Shown in pieces: positions 1 through 9,073 of a stretch of 35,817 nucleotides of DNA. The notes below the pieces were generated by a model. It was given only the letters and a program-made list of their open reading frames with translations, did no database searches and had not been told where the DNA came from. The translations under genes and the position numbers were made by a program. Where the stretch lies: positions 1-35,817 of the forward strand of contig DASYRE010000008.1 in assembly GCA_036004685.1 (NCBI GenBank), in the 5' to 3' direction. Position 1 is the first letter of the stretch, and every line of letters begins with the position of its first letter. The DNA comes from Candidatus Polarisedimenticolia bacterium. GTDB lineage: Bacteria; Acidobacteriota; Polarisedimenticolia; Gp22-AA2; AA152.

Positions 1-1086
1 GAGGGGCGCCTCGAGGTGCGGCCCGGCTGGAAGGCCATCTCATGGTACCCGGGCGAGACCCTGCGCTGGATTTTCCGGTTCCTTGCCTATGGAGCCTTTT
101 TCCTTTTCATTCTCCGATATCTTCCGGATAGCGCTGCCCGCAAACGTCTCCCCTGGCTCTTGCTCGTGCTGGGTTTCGCGATCGCTTTGCTCGGGATCGT
201 CCAGCACTTTCGCTGGAACGGGAAGATCTTCTGGCTGATCCCGGTGTATCAGGGTCACCCGTTCGGCCCGTGGGTGAACAGCAATCACTTCTCGGGATAC
301 TTGGAAATGGCCCTGCCTCTCGGCGCCGCGGTTCTGGGTCACTCCTCCGGCCGACGCCGGCACCGGAGACAGCGCCGGAGCCGGATCCCTCGACTTCTCC
401 TGGTCGTCTTCTTCCTCGCGGTGATGGGGGTTGCGCTGGTGATGGCCGGCTCACGGGGAGGGCTCTTCTCGACCTTCGTCGTCGCGGGGTCCTATGCCGC
501 GATCCATCTGGCGCCCCTCGGCCGGAAGAGCCGCCGCCCTCGTCTCGCCGTTTTGCTGGCGTTTCTTCCGCTCCTGCTGGTGGTCGCGGTGGGCATCCTG
601 TACACCTTGTATGGCGGCGAGCTGATGAGACCTTCCGATCCGGAGGTGGGTCTCGAGCCTTCTTTTTCGGCCCGCCTCCATGCGTGGAAGGCGATTGGAC
701 GGATGGTGGCGGCCAACCCCCTGACTGGCACGGGCCTCGGAACCTTCGCCCTGGCTTTTCCGATCTTCAAGACATACGGAGATACCTCCATTTGGCAGCA
801 GGCTCACAACGACTACCTCCAGGTTCTCGCCGAGAGCGGTGCCATCGGACTCGCTCTTCTGGCCGCCGGGGTCCTGTGGATCGCATGGCGCTATGTAAGG
901 CCGATTTTTAAACAGCCGATGCGCCGTCAGGATCCCGTCACGCTGGGCGCCGCATTCGGAACAGCGATCCTGCTGCTCCATTCTCTGGTCGATTTCAACC
1001 TGCAGATTCCCTCCAACGGACTCCTCTTCGTCCTCTGCGCGGCTTTGATGGTTCGGGGTCTCACCCCCGGCCGGGCAGGGGAATGA
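1..1086 (+). CDS. Wzy/O-antigen ligase-like membrane protein, 5' truncated
   Basis: The frame is open from the first base, so the gene begins upstream; the GTG at 16 is unlikely to be its start because the family usually has several more N-terminal membrane segments. The visible part has about eight hydrophobic segments. The signature of the Wzy_C/O-antigen ligase superfamily is present: a VNSNHFSGYLEM stretch near residue 95, and later GTGLGTFALAFP followed by AHNDYLQVLAESGAIG, the periplasmic-loop region where these enzymes carry their catalytic residues. Such proteins polymerise lipid-linked oligosaccharide units or transfer glycan to an acceptor at the periplasmic face of the inner membrane. 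Sequence alone does not separate polymerase from ligase. A second, divergent family member lies at 7660-9045. Confidence 0.85.
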   Translation, partial: EGRLEVRPGWKAISWYPGETLRWIFRFLAYGAFFLFILRYLPDSAARKRLPWLLLVLGFAIALLGIVQHFRWNGKIFWLIPVYQGHPFGPWVNSNHFSGYLEMALPLGAAVLGHSSGRRRHRRQRRSRIPRLLLVVFFLAVMGVALVMAGSRGGLFSTFVVAGSYAAIHLAPLGRKSRRPRLAVLLAFLPLLLVVAVGILYTLYGGELMRPSDPEVGLEPSFSARLHAWKAIGRMVAANPLTGTGLGTFALAFPIFKTYGDTSIWQQAHNDYLQVLAESGAIGLALLAAGVLWIAWRYVRPIFKQPMRRQDPVTLGAAFGTAILLLHSLVDFNLQIPSNGLLFVLCAALMVRGLTPGRAGE

Positions 1087-1153
1087 CCCCGGCCGCCGCC
1101 TTCCGCGGCGCCCCCCGTTTCGCCGGAAGTCCTTGGCGGACGGCAATATCCCA

Positions 1154-1182
1154 TTGCAGCCCACTCCAGGTTCCCGTATATT
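1154..1182 (+). promoter_or_regulatory. sigma70-type promoter for the TPR/carbamoyltransferase operon
   Basis: TTGCAG (1154-1159), a 17-base spacer and TATATT (1177-1182) form a good sigma70-like promoter in the 167-base gap between the truncated ligase gene and the TPR gene. Transcription would begin near 1189. This placement suits translation from the GTG at 1254, which has a Shine-Dalgarno sequence, better than from the GTG at 1206. Genes to 15574 follow with gaps of at most about 75 bases and could share this transcript. Confidence 0.55.
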
Positions 1183-1253
1183 GATGGATTACTGCGCATT
1201 CAATCGTGGGCCGGCGGCCTGGCGTCGCAAGACGCCAGGAGGAGAGGGGGAGC

Positions 1254-2555
1254 GTGATCCGTAGCTATCGGGGCCGGGGTCCGGTGGCCTGGGCGTTGCT
1301 CATCGGGGTCATCGTGTTTACCGCCTGGCAGGTGGCCGTGGCGGAGCTCAGACGGGACGCCCGAAAGGCCTTTTGGACGGGCCAGATCGATGAGGCGCTC
1401 GAGCGCTACGAATCCCTCCAGCGCTGGGACTTGACGAGCTTCAAGGGGATTCAAGGGGAGCGCGACGTCTACACGCGCGTCCTCGAGAGCCCCGAGGCCC
1501 TCGGCCCGGCCCTCGGGATTGACGCGGCGGAGGCGGCAAAACGATGCGCCGAACGCCTCGGACGCCTGGCCGGAAAAGCTCCGTTGGATCCGGAGACGTG
1601 GGGGGGGGTGGCGGACTTCTTCGGCGCTCTGAAACCGGAAAACCAGCGCCGAAGAACCTATTCCCTCCAGGACATCTCGGTGCGCCCCGAAGAGAACCTC
1701 GAGCCCGAGGACGTCCTTCAGATCCGCGCGTTGGAGCTGGCCCAGCGGGTCGATCCGAATGCGGTCTTTTTTGGGGACTCGCTTGGAGACGTCGCCTGGA
1801 ATCTTGGGCTCAGGTCGCTCGCCTTGTCGGTCTACGGAGACTCCGTCCGGTTGATGCCCGACGCGGGGCGGCACCCGTTCCTGGATGCCTTGACTCTCGA
1901 TCCCGATCTCCAGGAAACGGCCATTCACGCCTTCGCCAAAGCGGTGGAAGAGCCTCGCAAGGCAGAGCCCGAAAGGGTCTACCGCCACCTGGGGTTTTTC
2001 CTCATGCGGCTGGAGCGATGGGGGGAAGCCCGGAAAGCCTTCGGGGGCGCCGAGCGTGCCGCGCGGGCCGGCAACAACTACATCTCCTTGCAGGCCGCCG
2101 CCGCCGCCGGCGATGGCAAGACCCAGGACGCGATACGGCTCTACCGCCGCTCGCTCGCGCAGGATCTCCTGTCCCCCGAAGGGCGCTTCCGGATCCATTT
2201 GAACCTCGGGGAGATGCTCGAGCTGACGGGCCAACACCAGGACGCGATCCAGCAGCTGCGCAGCGCCCTGACCCTGAATCCGAGAGATCCCCGGGCTCTC
2301 GCGACGCTCGGGAAGATCTACGAATCGCTGGGATGGATTGACGACGCCGCCGAGCAGTACGAGAAAGCGGCCGATTCGAGCGAGGATCGCATCGCTCCGC
2401 TCGCGAGCCTCGTGGAATTCTACCGGCGCGTCGGGCTGCCCGCTCGGGCGCTGTATCCGGCGAGGAAGCTCGTCAAGCTCCAACCGGGCGAGACGGTGTA
2501 TCGAAAGCAACTGGAGCAGATCCAAGACGAAATCCTTAAGGATGCCGGGCCTTGA
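1254..2555 (+). CDS. membrane-anchored TPR-repeat protein
   Basis: From the GTG at 1254 the protein is 433 residues. This start is preferred over the GTG at 1206 because a purine-rich AGGAGAGGGGG precedes it. An N-terminal hydrophobic helix (about residues 10-27) would anchor it in the inner membrane with the rest in the periplasm. The C-terminal third contains tandem tetratricopeptide repeats, seen as NLGEMLELTGQHQDAIQQL and TLGKIYESLGWIDDAAEQY with a further degenerate unit. TPR proteins are common scaffolds in exopolysaccharide and exosortase-type loci, but nothing gives the partner. A run of nine G lies inside the gene at 1600-1608. The end is separated from the carbamoyltransferase start by only 22 bases. 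Confidence 0.8.
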   Translation: MIRSYRGRGPVAWALLIGVIVFTAWQVAVAELRRDARKAFWTGQIDEALERYESLQRWDLTSFKGIQGERDVYTRVLESPEALGPALGIDAAEAAKRCAERLGRLAGKAPLDPETWGGVADFFGALKPENQRRRTYSLQDISVRPEENLEPEDVLQIRALELAQRVDPNAVFFGDSLGDVAWNLGLRSLALSVYGDSVRLMPDAGRHPFLDALTLDPDLQETAIHAFAKAVEEPRKAEPERVYRHLGFFLMRLERWGEARKAFGGAERAARAGNNYISLQAAAAAGDGKTQDAIRLYRRSLAQDLLSPEGRFRIHLNLGEMLELTGQHQDAIQQLRSALTLNPRDPRALATLGKIYESLGWIDDAAEQYEKAADSSEDRIAPLASLVEFYRRVGLPARALYPARKLVKLQPGETVYRKQLEQIQDEILKDAGP

Positions 2556-2577
2556 CGAGACTTCTTTTGAGGAAAAG

Positions 2578-4230
2578 GTGAGCGACGCATACGTCCTTGG
2601 AATCAGCGGCGGAATCCGTTCGGGTCATCACGACGCGGCAGCGGTCCTTTACCACGGCGGGAAGCTCGTGGCCGGAGGGGAAGAGGAGCGCTTCCTGCGG
2701 ATCAAGCACGCCGAAGGGAGGCTTCCGGAGAATGCCATTCGCTTCTGTCTGGCGCGCGCCGGCATCACCCTCAAAGAGGTCAAGACGGTGGCCTACGGTT
2801 ACGCCACCGTGCCGGGCATGCAGGCGCGTCTTCGGGACTACCTGGAGTTGAAATTCGGCCACTCTCCGGCGATTCGGCTCGTCCCCCACTACCTCGCCCA
2901 CGCCGCCAGTGCCTATCGGGTCTCTGGGTTCGAAGACGCCATGATCCTGAGCGCCGACGTGTCGGGCGACTCGGTCTCGACCCTTCTTTCCCGGGGTCAG
3001 GGAGAGCGGATAACCGCCCTCAAGACGATCGCGCGTCCCAATTCCCTCGGGTTGTTCTATTCGATGCTGACACAGATTCTGGGATTCCAGCGCGACAACG
3101 ACGAATACAAGGTGATGGGCCTGGCCTCGTATGGCCGAAACGAGGTTGATCTGTCCTGGCTGCTGCGACACGAAGCGGGCGACTATCGGCTGAACCACGA
3201 GGAGTACCTGGTCTCCGTGGGGCAGAGCCAGGCTTTTCCCTCGAAACAGGAGGGCATCTACACGGAGAGGCTGGTGAAACGGCTCGGCCGTCCCCGCCTG
3301 AAAGAGGAACCGCTCACCCAGGCTCACATGGATCTCGCCTACAGCGCCCAAAAGACCTTGGAGCGAGCGGTCGTCGACCTGGTGACTTGGCTGCACCGGG
3401 AGACCGGCTCACGGAATCTCTGCATCGCCGGAGGGGTCGGGCTCAACTGCGTCATGAACCAGCGGCTCCTCGCGCTGCCTTTTGTCGATCGGATCTACGT
3501 ACAGCCGGCGGCCAGTGACGCCGGGACGGCCGTGGGCGCCGCCCTGGAGGTTCTGGCCGAGCGGGGCGTCGCCCCGGAGAGGATGGATCACGTCTACCTG
3601 GGTCCATCCTTCAGCAACGAAGAGATCGCCAGGACTCTGGACAGCTTCAAGGTGCCCTACCGGCGGGAGGAGGACGTCTGCCGATTCGGCGCCGAGAAGA
3701 TCGCGCAGGGGGCCATTCTGGGCTGGTTTCAGGGGGCCATGGAGTTCGGTCCGCGGGCTCTCGGAAACCGCTCCATCCTGGCCGACCCTCGGGACCCGGG
3801 CATGAAGGACCGGATCAACGCCACCATCAAGTTCCGGGAGGACTTCCGCCCGTTCGCTCCCGCCGTGCTCGAGGAGAAGGTCGAGGAGTATTTCGTTGGC
3901 GGCGTCTCTTCCCCGTTCATGACGCTGACGTTCGACGTTCAGGAAGAGCAGAAGGAGCGCATCGCCAGCATTACCCATATCGACGGCACCGCCCGGATCC
4001 AGACCGTAAGCGCCGCCACGAATCCCCGGTTTCATCGGCTCATCTCGGAAGTCGGGAGGGTCACGGGCATCCCCATGGTCATCAATACCAGCTTCAACGT
4101 GAAGGGCCAGCCCATCGTGACGACGCCCCGGGACGCCATCTCGACCTTTTACATGACCGGCATGGATCACCTGATCCTGGGGGACTACGTGCTTTCCAAG
4201 GAAGCGACCCCGCTTCCCGCGGCGAGGTAA
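2578..4230 (+). CDS. carbamoyltransferase (NodU/CmcH/TobZ family)
   Basis: A 550-residue protein from the GTG at 2578, preceded by GAGG at a suitable distance; an in-frame ATG at 2542 is possible but poorly placed. The N-terminal Kae1-like domain opens with GISGGIRSGHHDAA and has the metal-binding HxxxH (HYLAH, about residue 103) followed by ILSADVSGDS. A second nucleotide-binding motif, CIAGGVGLNCVMN, lies near residue 282. The C-terminal domain has the family hallmark GAMEFGPRALGNRSILADPR near 390 and INTSFNVKGQPIV near 505. Family members transfer a carbamoyl group from carbamoyl phosphate, through carbamoyl adenylate, to a hydroxyl on a sugar or antibiotic. Among glycan genes the likely substrate is a sugar of the polysaccharide, which is inference. 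Length is normal for the family. Confidence 0.93.
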   Translation: MSDAYVLGISGGIRSGHHDAAAVLYHGGKLVAGGEEERFLRIKHAEGRLPENAIRFCLARAGITLKEVKTVAYGYATVPGMQARLRDYLELKFGHSPAIRLVPHYLAHAASAYRVSGFEDAMILSADVSGDSVSTLLSRGQGERITALKTIARPNSLGLFYSMLTQILGFQRDNDEYKVMGLASYGRNEVDLSWLLRHEAGDYRLNHEEYLVSVGQSQAFPSKQEGIYTERLVKRLGRPRLKEEPLTQAHMDLAYSAQKTLERAVVDLVTWLHRETGSRNLCIAGGVGLNCVMNQRLLALPFVDRIYVQPAASDAGTAVGAALEVLAERGVAPERMDHVYLGPSFSNEEIARTLDSFKVPYRREEDVCRFGAEKIAQGAILGWFQGAMEFGPRALGNRSILADPRDPGMKDRINATIKFREDFRPFAPAVLEEKVEEYFVGGVSSPFMTLTFDVQEEQKERIASITHIDGTARIQTVSAATNPRFHRLISEVGRVTGIPMVINTSFNVKGQPIVTTPRDAISTFYMTGMDHLILGDYVLSKEATPLPAAR

Positions 4231-4233
4231 GAA

Positions 4234-5640
4234 ATGCCCGAAGACCCAGCCGGCCGCATGACGCACGGCGCCTGGCGCAAGCTCCGCGGCCTTCTCGAGG
4301 GGAAATCCGCCGGGTCCGAGCAGAGCCCGATCGGCGGGCCGAAATTCCTGAGAGACAGCGCCACGACGTTCCTGACGGCGGTGCTGGCTCTTGGGATCGG
4401 CACGATCCAGGCGGCCGTCGTCGCCCGCACTCTTCTGCCGGAAGGGAAGGGAGCCCTCACCGCCGCCCTGATTCTGCCGCAACTCCTGGCAATCCTGACG
4501 CCGTTGGGCCTGAACTGGTCGGCGACCTACCATCTTGGCCGCCGGACCTTCGACCGCGAGAGGCTGATGCGATCGGTCCTGACGGCGCTGCTTCTGCTCT
4601 CCGCAGGCGCGATGATCCTCTGCCTGGGGGTGGGTTTCGCATTGCGCGGCGTTCTGCTTCCCGGGGTGCCCCGCTCGGCCTTCCTGCTGGCCGTGCTGCT
4701 CCTGCCGACGCAGGTTTTCCTGCTCTCGCTCGGCGGACTCTTCCGCGGGGAGATGCGAATCCTCGAGGCGAACCGGATGGATCTGGCGCGCAGCGGCCTC
4801 ATGTTCCTCGGGATCCTCGTGGCGATTCGAGTCCTGCGGCTTGGAGTGATCGGAGTAGTCCTCGGGCAGCTGCTGGCCGAGATTCTGGTCATCATCATGG
4901 CATTTCGGCGTCTGCGGGGCGTTCCGGCCCGACCGCTTCTGAACGGCGAAATCCTCAGAGAATTGACTGGATACGGGCTGAAGGTCTACAGTTTTACGAT
5001 CCTTCTTTATTTGAATTACCGCTTCGACCTGTTCATGGTCCGGTACCTGCTGGACCTGAGACAGACCGGCCTCTATGCGACCGCCGTCAGCCTGGCGGAG
5101 ATTCTCTGGATGGTTCCGACTTCGCTGGGATGGGTGCTCTTCCCGAGCATCGCGAGATCGGGCGGCGCGGAGAGGGACCGCTTGACGCTGGCCGTGTGCC
5201 GGAACGCATTCTGGGTGATGCTGGTTCTGTGCGGAGTCCTGGCGCTGAGCCGGAATGCCGTGCTGCGCCTGTTCTTCGGCGAACCGTTCCTGGCGGCGTC
5301 TCCGGCGCTGCTCGCGATCCTTCCCGGAATTCTTGCGATGGCCATCCAGCTGGTGCTCGGATCCGATCTTTCCGGCCGGGGCCATCCGTTGCCGGTGACG
5401 CTGGCGGCCGCTTTGGGCCTCGTGACCAACTTCCTTCTGAACCTGCTCTGGATTCCGCGATACGGGATCGTGGGCGCGTCCCTGGCCTCCTCGGTCTCTT
5501 ACAGCATCATCGCGCTGGTCGTCATCGTCGCCTTCCTGAGGATCTCGGGGGCGAAGGTCCGCGATGCCTTCGTCCTTCGCCGTGAGGATTGGGGCCGGGT
5601 CGCCGGCGTGTTCTCGAAGATGAGGGAGGCGGCCGCTTGA
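4234..5640 (+). CDS. Wzx-type polysaccharide flippase (MATE/MOP superfamily)
   Basis: A 468-residue polytopic protein with about 12-14 hydrophobic segments after a 35-residue polar N-terminus, with the spacing of the polysaccharide transporter family (lipid-linked oligosaccharide flippases of the MOP superfamily). Visible family features include VARTLLPEGKGALTAALILP in the second segment region, a central YSFTILLYLNYRFDLFMV, and a C-terminal LLWIPRYGIVGASLASS. It would move undecaprenyl-diphosphate-linked repeat units from the cytoplasmic to the periplasmic leaflet, supplying the Wzy-like proteins on either side. The ATG is three bases after the carbamoyltransferase stop, with GAGG overlapping the end of that gene, suggesting translational coupling. 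Confidence 0.9.
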   Translation: MPEDPAGRMTHGAWRKLRGLLEGKSAGSEQSPIGGPKFLRDSATTFLTAVLALGIGTIQAAVVARTLLPEGKGALTAALILPQLLAILTPLGLNWSATYHLGRRTFDRERLMRSVLTALLLLSAGAMILCLGVGFALRGVLLPGVPRSAFLLAVLLLPTQVFLLSLGGLFRGEMRILEANRMDLARSGLMFLGILVAIRVLRLGVIGVVLGQLLAEILVIIMAFRRLRGVPARPLLNGEILRELTGYGLKVYSFTILLYLNYRFDLFMVRYLLDLRQTGLYATAVSLAEILWMVPTSLGWVLFPSIARSGGAERDRLTLAVCRNAFWVMLVLCGVLALSRNAVLRLFFGEPFLAASPALLAILPGILAMAIQLVLGSDLSGRGHPLPVTLAAALGLVTNFLLNLLWIPRYGIVGASLASSVSYSIIALVVIVAFLRISGAKVRDAFVLRREDWGRVAGVFSKMREAAA

Positions 5641-5700
5641 TCGCTCCCGCTCGAGCGACAGATCCGTTCATCCACGCGGCGGCTCGGCCGCGCCGCGCGG

Positions 5701-5705
5701 GGAGG
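5701..5705 (+). promoter_or_regulatory. Shine-Dalgarno sequence deciding the amidotransferase start
   Basis: GGAGG (5701-5705) lies 8 bases before the GTG at 5714 but only 2 bases before the GTG at 5708. The later start also puts cysteine directly after the initiator methionine, as class II glutamine amidotransferases need. Confidence 0.7.
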
Positions 5706-5713
5706 CCGTGGCC

Positions 5714-7660
5714 GTGTGCGGATTAGCGGGAATTCTCTCGTTCCGGGGGGCGCTTCCGGAGCAAACCGATGCGCGATTGCGGGCGTCGGCCGATGCGCTC
5801 CGGCACCGCGGGCCGGACGACCAGGGGTTTTACCGGGAAGGGGAGATCGGTCTGGCATTCCGCCGCCTCTCGATCTTGGACCTCGCCGGGGGCCACCAGC
5901 CCATGTCGAACGAGTCCGGCACGGTGCAGGTGATCTTCAACGGTGAGATCTATAACTATCGCGAAATCACTCGAACCCTCGAGGAACGGGGGCACCGCTT
6001 CCGCACGCGCTCGGACACGGAGGCGATCGTCCACCTGTACGAGGAGGCGGGAGAGGACTTCGTCCATCAGCTGCGCGGGATGTTCGCCATCGCCATCTGG
6101 GATTCCCGGTCTCGCAAGCTGATTCTCGTGCGGGATCGACTCGGCATCAAGCCGCTCTTCTACCGGTCGACGTCTCAGGAGCTCGTGTTCGCCTCCGAAT
6201 TGAAAGGGATCCTCTCGACGCTGCCGCTCTCCGTCCGGAGGCTCGACGAAGAGAGCCTCGCCCGGTACTTCCGCTTCCTGTATCTTCCGGGCGATCGCAG
6301 CATCTTCGCGGGAATCCACAAGCTCCGGCCGGCTCACCTCATGATCTGTCAGGACGGGAAGGTGTCCATCCGCCGTTATTGGAACCTTCCGCCGGTGGAT
6401 CCCGCCCCCGGTTTCGACCGCGCGGAAGCCGTGGAGCGTCTTCGAGCCCTCCTCGAAGAATCGGTCCGGCTCCGCCTGATCAGCGACGTGCCGCTGGGAG
6501 CGTTCCTCAGCGGGGGAATCGATTCGAGCTGCGTCGTCGCGCTGATGAAGAAAGTCTCGAAGGATCCGGTCAAGACCTTCACGATCGGCTTCGAGGAGGA
6601 GGAATTCAACGAGATTCCGATTGCGCGGAAGGTGGCGAAGGCGCTCGGCACCGAGCACTGCGATCTCGTCGTCCGCCCCGAGGCCATCGGGTTGGTGGAG
6701 AAGGTCATTTCCGCCTTTGACGAGCCCTTTGGCGATCCCTCCGCCATTCCGACTTATCTCGTCTCCCGGCTCGCTCGCGCCCAGGTCACGGTGGCGCTCT
6801 CGGGGGACGGAGGCGACGAGCTGTTCGCCGGCTACAACCGCTATCAGAGCCTGACGCGCTTGGATTCCTTGCGCCGTCTGCCGCGCGGGATGAGGCGTGC
6901 GGGAAGCTTCCTGCTGGGGAAGGTCGGGGCGGCGAGCTTCTCGGCGACCAGGCTGTCCGGGGCGCTGCGGCGCAGTCTGGACGTCTTTCCGCAGGACTAC
7001 ATCGATTCGGTGAATTTCCTTTTCGATCGGCGGGCGGCCGCCGCGGTGACGCCGGCCTGGAGGGAAGCGGCGGCTAAAGTCGGATGGGAAGTTTCCGTCG
7101 ACGGCTGGTCCGACCCGGTTGACGGGGCGCAGCGGATCGATCTCCACAATTATCTTCCGGAGGACATTCTCGCCAAAGTGGACCGCATGAGCATGGCCTG
7201 TAGTCTCGAGGGGAGGGTCCCGCTGCTGGATCACCGCGTCGTGGAGTTCGTCGCCTGCCTTCCTCCCGCATGGAAGCGCGAGAGCCGGCCGAAGTCTCTG
7301 CTTCTGGAGGCGGCGGGCCACGATCTTCCCCACGAAACCTGGAACCGACCCAAGAGAGGATTCGGGATTCCGCTCTCCCACTGGTTCCGGAACGAGCTGC
7401 GCGATTATCTGAAGGATCTCTTCCTGGGAGAGACGGCGCGCCGGCGAGGATTCTGGGATCGTCGAGGGATGGAGTCGCTCATTTCCGCTCACCAACAGGG
7501 AGCTTGGGACTTCTCGGAGCAGCTCTGGGCTTTCCTGACTCTCGAGCTCTGGCACCGGAAGTACCTCGATCCGGCGAATCCCTATCCCGGATTCTCCGAC
7601 TCGCTTCCTCCGGTGCTCGACGCCGATGCCGGGCAGGTCCCGATCCGGAGCGTGCCGTAA
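5714..7660 (+). CDS. asnB: asparagine-synthase-like glutamine amidotransferase
   Basis: The GTG at 5714 gives MCGLAGILSF, whose Cys2 becomes the N-terminal nucleophile after methionine removal; the earlier GTG at 5708 would bury it. The class II glutaminase domain (about 1-200) shows RHRGPDDQGFY and FNGEIYNYREI. The synthetase domain carries the PP-loop FLSGGIDSSCVVALM near residue 265 and ALSGDGGDELFAGYNRY near 363. At 648 residues it matches the long AsnB proteins of extracellular polysaccharide and exosortase loci. Those are thought to amidate a carboxyl group, possibly of a uronic acid or amino-acid substituent, with ammonia from glutamine; classical asparagine synthesis cannot be excluded. 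Its stop overlaps the next start by one base (TAATG). Confidence 0.92.
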   Translation: MCGLAGILSFRGALPEQTDARLRASADALRHRGPDDQGFYREGEIGLAFRRLSILDLAGGHQPMSNESGTVQVIFNGEIYNYREITRTLEERGHRFRTRSDTEAIVHLYEEAGEDFVHQLRGMFAIAIWDSRSRKLILVRDRLGIKPLFYRSTSQELVFASELKGILSTLPLSVRRLDEESLARYFRFLYLPGDRSIFAGIHKLRPAHLMICQDGKVSIRRYWNLPPVDPAPGFDRAEAVERLRALLEESVRLRLISDVPLGAFLSGGIDSSCVVALMKKVSKDPVKTFTIGFEEEEFNEIPIARKVAKALGTEHCDLVVRPEAIGLVEKVISAFDEPFGDPSAIPTYLVSRLARAQVTVALSGDGGDELFAGYNRYQSLTRLDSLRRLPRGMRRAGSFLLGKVGAASFSATRLSGALRRSLDVFPQDYIDSVNFLFDRRAAAAVTPAWREAAAKVGWEVSVDGWSDPVDGAQRIDLHNYLPEDILAKVDRMSMACSLEGRVPLLDHRVVEFVACLPPAWKRESRPKSLLLEAAGHDLPHETWNRPKRGFGIPLSHWFRNELRDYLKDLFLGETARRRGFWDRRGMESLISAHQQGAWDFSEQLWAFLTLELWHRKYLDPANPYPGFSDSLPPVLDADAGQVPIRSVP

Positions 7661-9045
7661 TGAGCTCCCTGAAAAGCCTTTCTCTGGCCGATTCTCTTTC
7701 GTATCCTTCGAAGGTCCAGATCCTGGGCCTTGCCGCGGTGGGCACCTTGGTGGCCGGGTTCCTCTATCTGGGATTCCCCGTCACCAACCTTCCTTGGCTC
7801 ATCGTCGGCGGGATCCTGGCTCTCTTGACCTTGCGATCCCCTGTGATCGGACTGACCTTCGTCCTGGCCTCCCAATATGCGCCGTTCGCCGTCGGCGGTC
7901 TCACCGTCGTCCAAATCGCGGGCCCTTTGGTGGCCCTGATAGCGCTCCTCTGGTACGCGGCCAACAAGCGCGGGATCGTCCTCGGGAACACGACCCTCCC
8001 CATGATTTTCCTGATATTCCACCTGCTCTACTCTTTGAATTTCACCAAGAATGCGGCGCTGACCTGGTCTTCCTTGCGCAAACTCTCCTTCAACATCATT
8101 TTCTGCGTGCTGATTGTGAACGTGGTGAACTCCTACCGGAAGCTCCGCCTGCCTCTGTGGATTCTCACAGGCATGGGAGCCCTGAATTCGCTGGCCGCTT
8201 TCTACCAGGTAGCCGTGGGGAAGACCATCGACAATCGGGCCAGGGGACTCCTGGAAAACGAGAACCAATTCGGCGAAGTCGCCGCGATGACCTTCTTCGT
8301 CCCGTTCTACTTTTTCCTGAACGGTACGCGGCGATGGGAAAAGGCTCTCGGTTTTGGTCTGAGTGTCCTGCTCATGGGAGGAATGATCCTTTCGATCTCC
8401 CGGGGTGCGATTATCGCGTTTGTCGGCGGCATCTGCATGGTCGTGATTCGCGAAAGGCGATCCTGGCGCCGAATCCTGTTCTTCGCTGTCCTGGGCGCCT
8501 GTGCCTATCCCTTGCTGCCCCAGCATTTCTCCCACCGCTTCGAGAAAATCGGGAGCGAACTGAGGGGAACGGTCGTCCTGTCGCAGCGCCACGGGCTCTC
8601 GGTCCGCGGCTACTACAACAAGGCGGGTCTCAAGATATGGAAGGCCAATCCCGTTCTGGGCGTGGGGCTCGGAAACTACGGCTATTACTATATCCAGCCG
8701 GAGTTCAACCCGGGAATGCCGGGAGTCCACACCCTTCCTCCTCACAATCTCTACGTCCAGGCCCTGGCGGAAACCGGAACACTCGGTTTCCTCTTGCTTT
8801 GCTGGTGGATTCTGCAGGCTGGCTACAATTACATGAAAGCGGAGCAGCGAGCCCCGCCTCCCGAGGACCTCACGTATCTCCGTGCCGCCGAAACCCTGAC
8901 GTTGCTGATGCTGATTGCAGCCTTCGCTTCCGGAAATCTGCTGTTCACCCACACTGGGGTGGTGCTGTCCCTGAGCTACGTTTGCCTGAGGGCCTCCGAG
9001 AACGACCCGGCGGCGACTCCGGCTCCGACGAGCTCGTCGTCGTAG
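7660..9045 (+). CDS. Wzy/O-antigen ligase-like membrane protein
   Basis: A 461-residue polytopic membrane protein starting at the ATG within TAATG, so translation is coupled to the amidotransferase. About ten to twelve hydrophobic segments surround a long periplasmic loop. Signature parts are RGLLENENQFGEVAAMTFF near residue 193, a hydrophobic ILSISRGAIIAFVGG, and NPVLGVGLGNYGYYYIQPEF followed by LPPHNLYVQALAETGTLGFL near 365, the Wzy_C pattern. It is likely the second polymerase or ligase acting on lipid-linked glycan in the periplasm. Having this one and the gene at 1-1086 in one locus could reflect one polymerase plus one ligase, but roles cannot be assigned from sequence. Confidence 0.88.
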   Translation: MSSLKSLSLADSLSYPSKVQILGLAAVGTLVAGFLYLGFPVTNLPWLIVGGILALLTLRSPVIGLTFVLASQYAPFAVGGLTVVQIAGPLVALIALLWYAANKRGIVLGNTTLPMIFLIFHLLYSLNFTKNAALTWSSLRKLSFNIIFCVLIVNVVNSYRKLRLPLWILTGMGALNSLAAFYQVAVGKTIDNRARGLLENENQFGEVAAMTFFVPFYFFLNGTRRWEKALGFGLSVLLMGGMILSISRGAIIAFVGGICMVVIRERRSWRRILFFAVLGACAYPLLPQHFSHRFEKIGSELRGTVVLSQRHGLSVRGYYNKAGLKIWKANPVLGVGLGNYGYYYIQPEFNPGMPGVHTLPPHNLYVQALAETGTLGFLLLCWWILQAGYNYMKAEQRAPPPEDLTYLRAAETLTLLMLIAAFASGNLLFTHTGVVLSLSYVCLRASENDPAATPAPTSSSS

Positions 9046-9073
9046 GACGCCGCAAGACGAGGACCAGAATTCG

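Noticed and set aside
16-18. GTG at 16 as the start of the first ligase-like gene
   Set aside because: The frame is open to the window edge and the family normally has further N-terminal membrane segments, so the gene is treated as truncated.
1094-1116. Hairpin CGCCGC/GCGGCG after the first gene as a terminator
   Set aside because: The stem is only 6 bp and is followed by a C-run instead of a T-run.
3409-5385. A 658-residue minus-strand open frame opposite the carbamoyltransferase and flippase
   Set aside because: It is antisense to two clearly recognised genes and has a low-complexity Gln/Arg/Glu composition typical of shadow frames in G+C-rich DNA.
7270-7659. Upstream extension of the second ligase-like protein to 7270
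   Set aside because: The extension lies wholly inside the amidotransferase gene and is a shadow frame. The ATG at 7660, overlapping the stop, begins a normal membrane protein.
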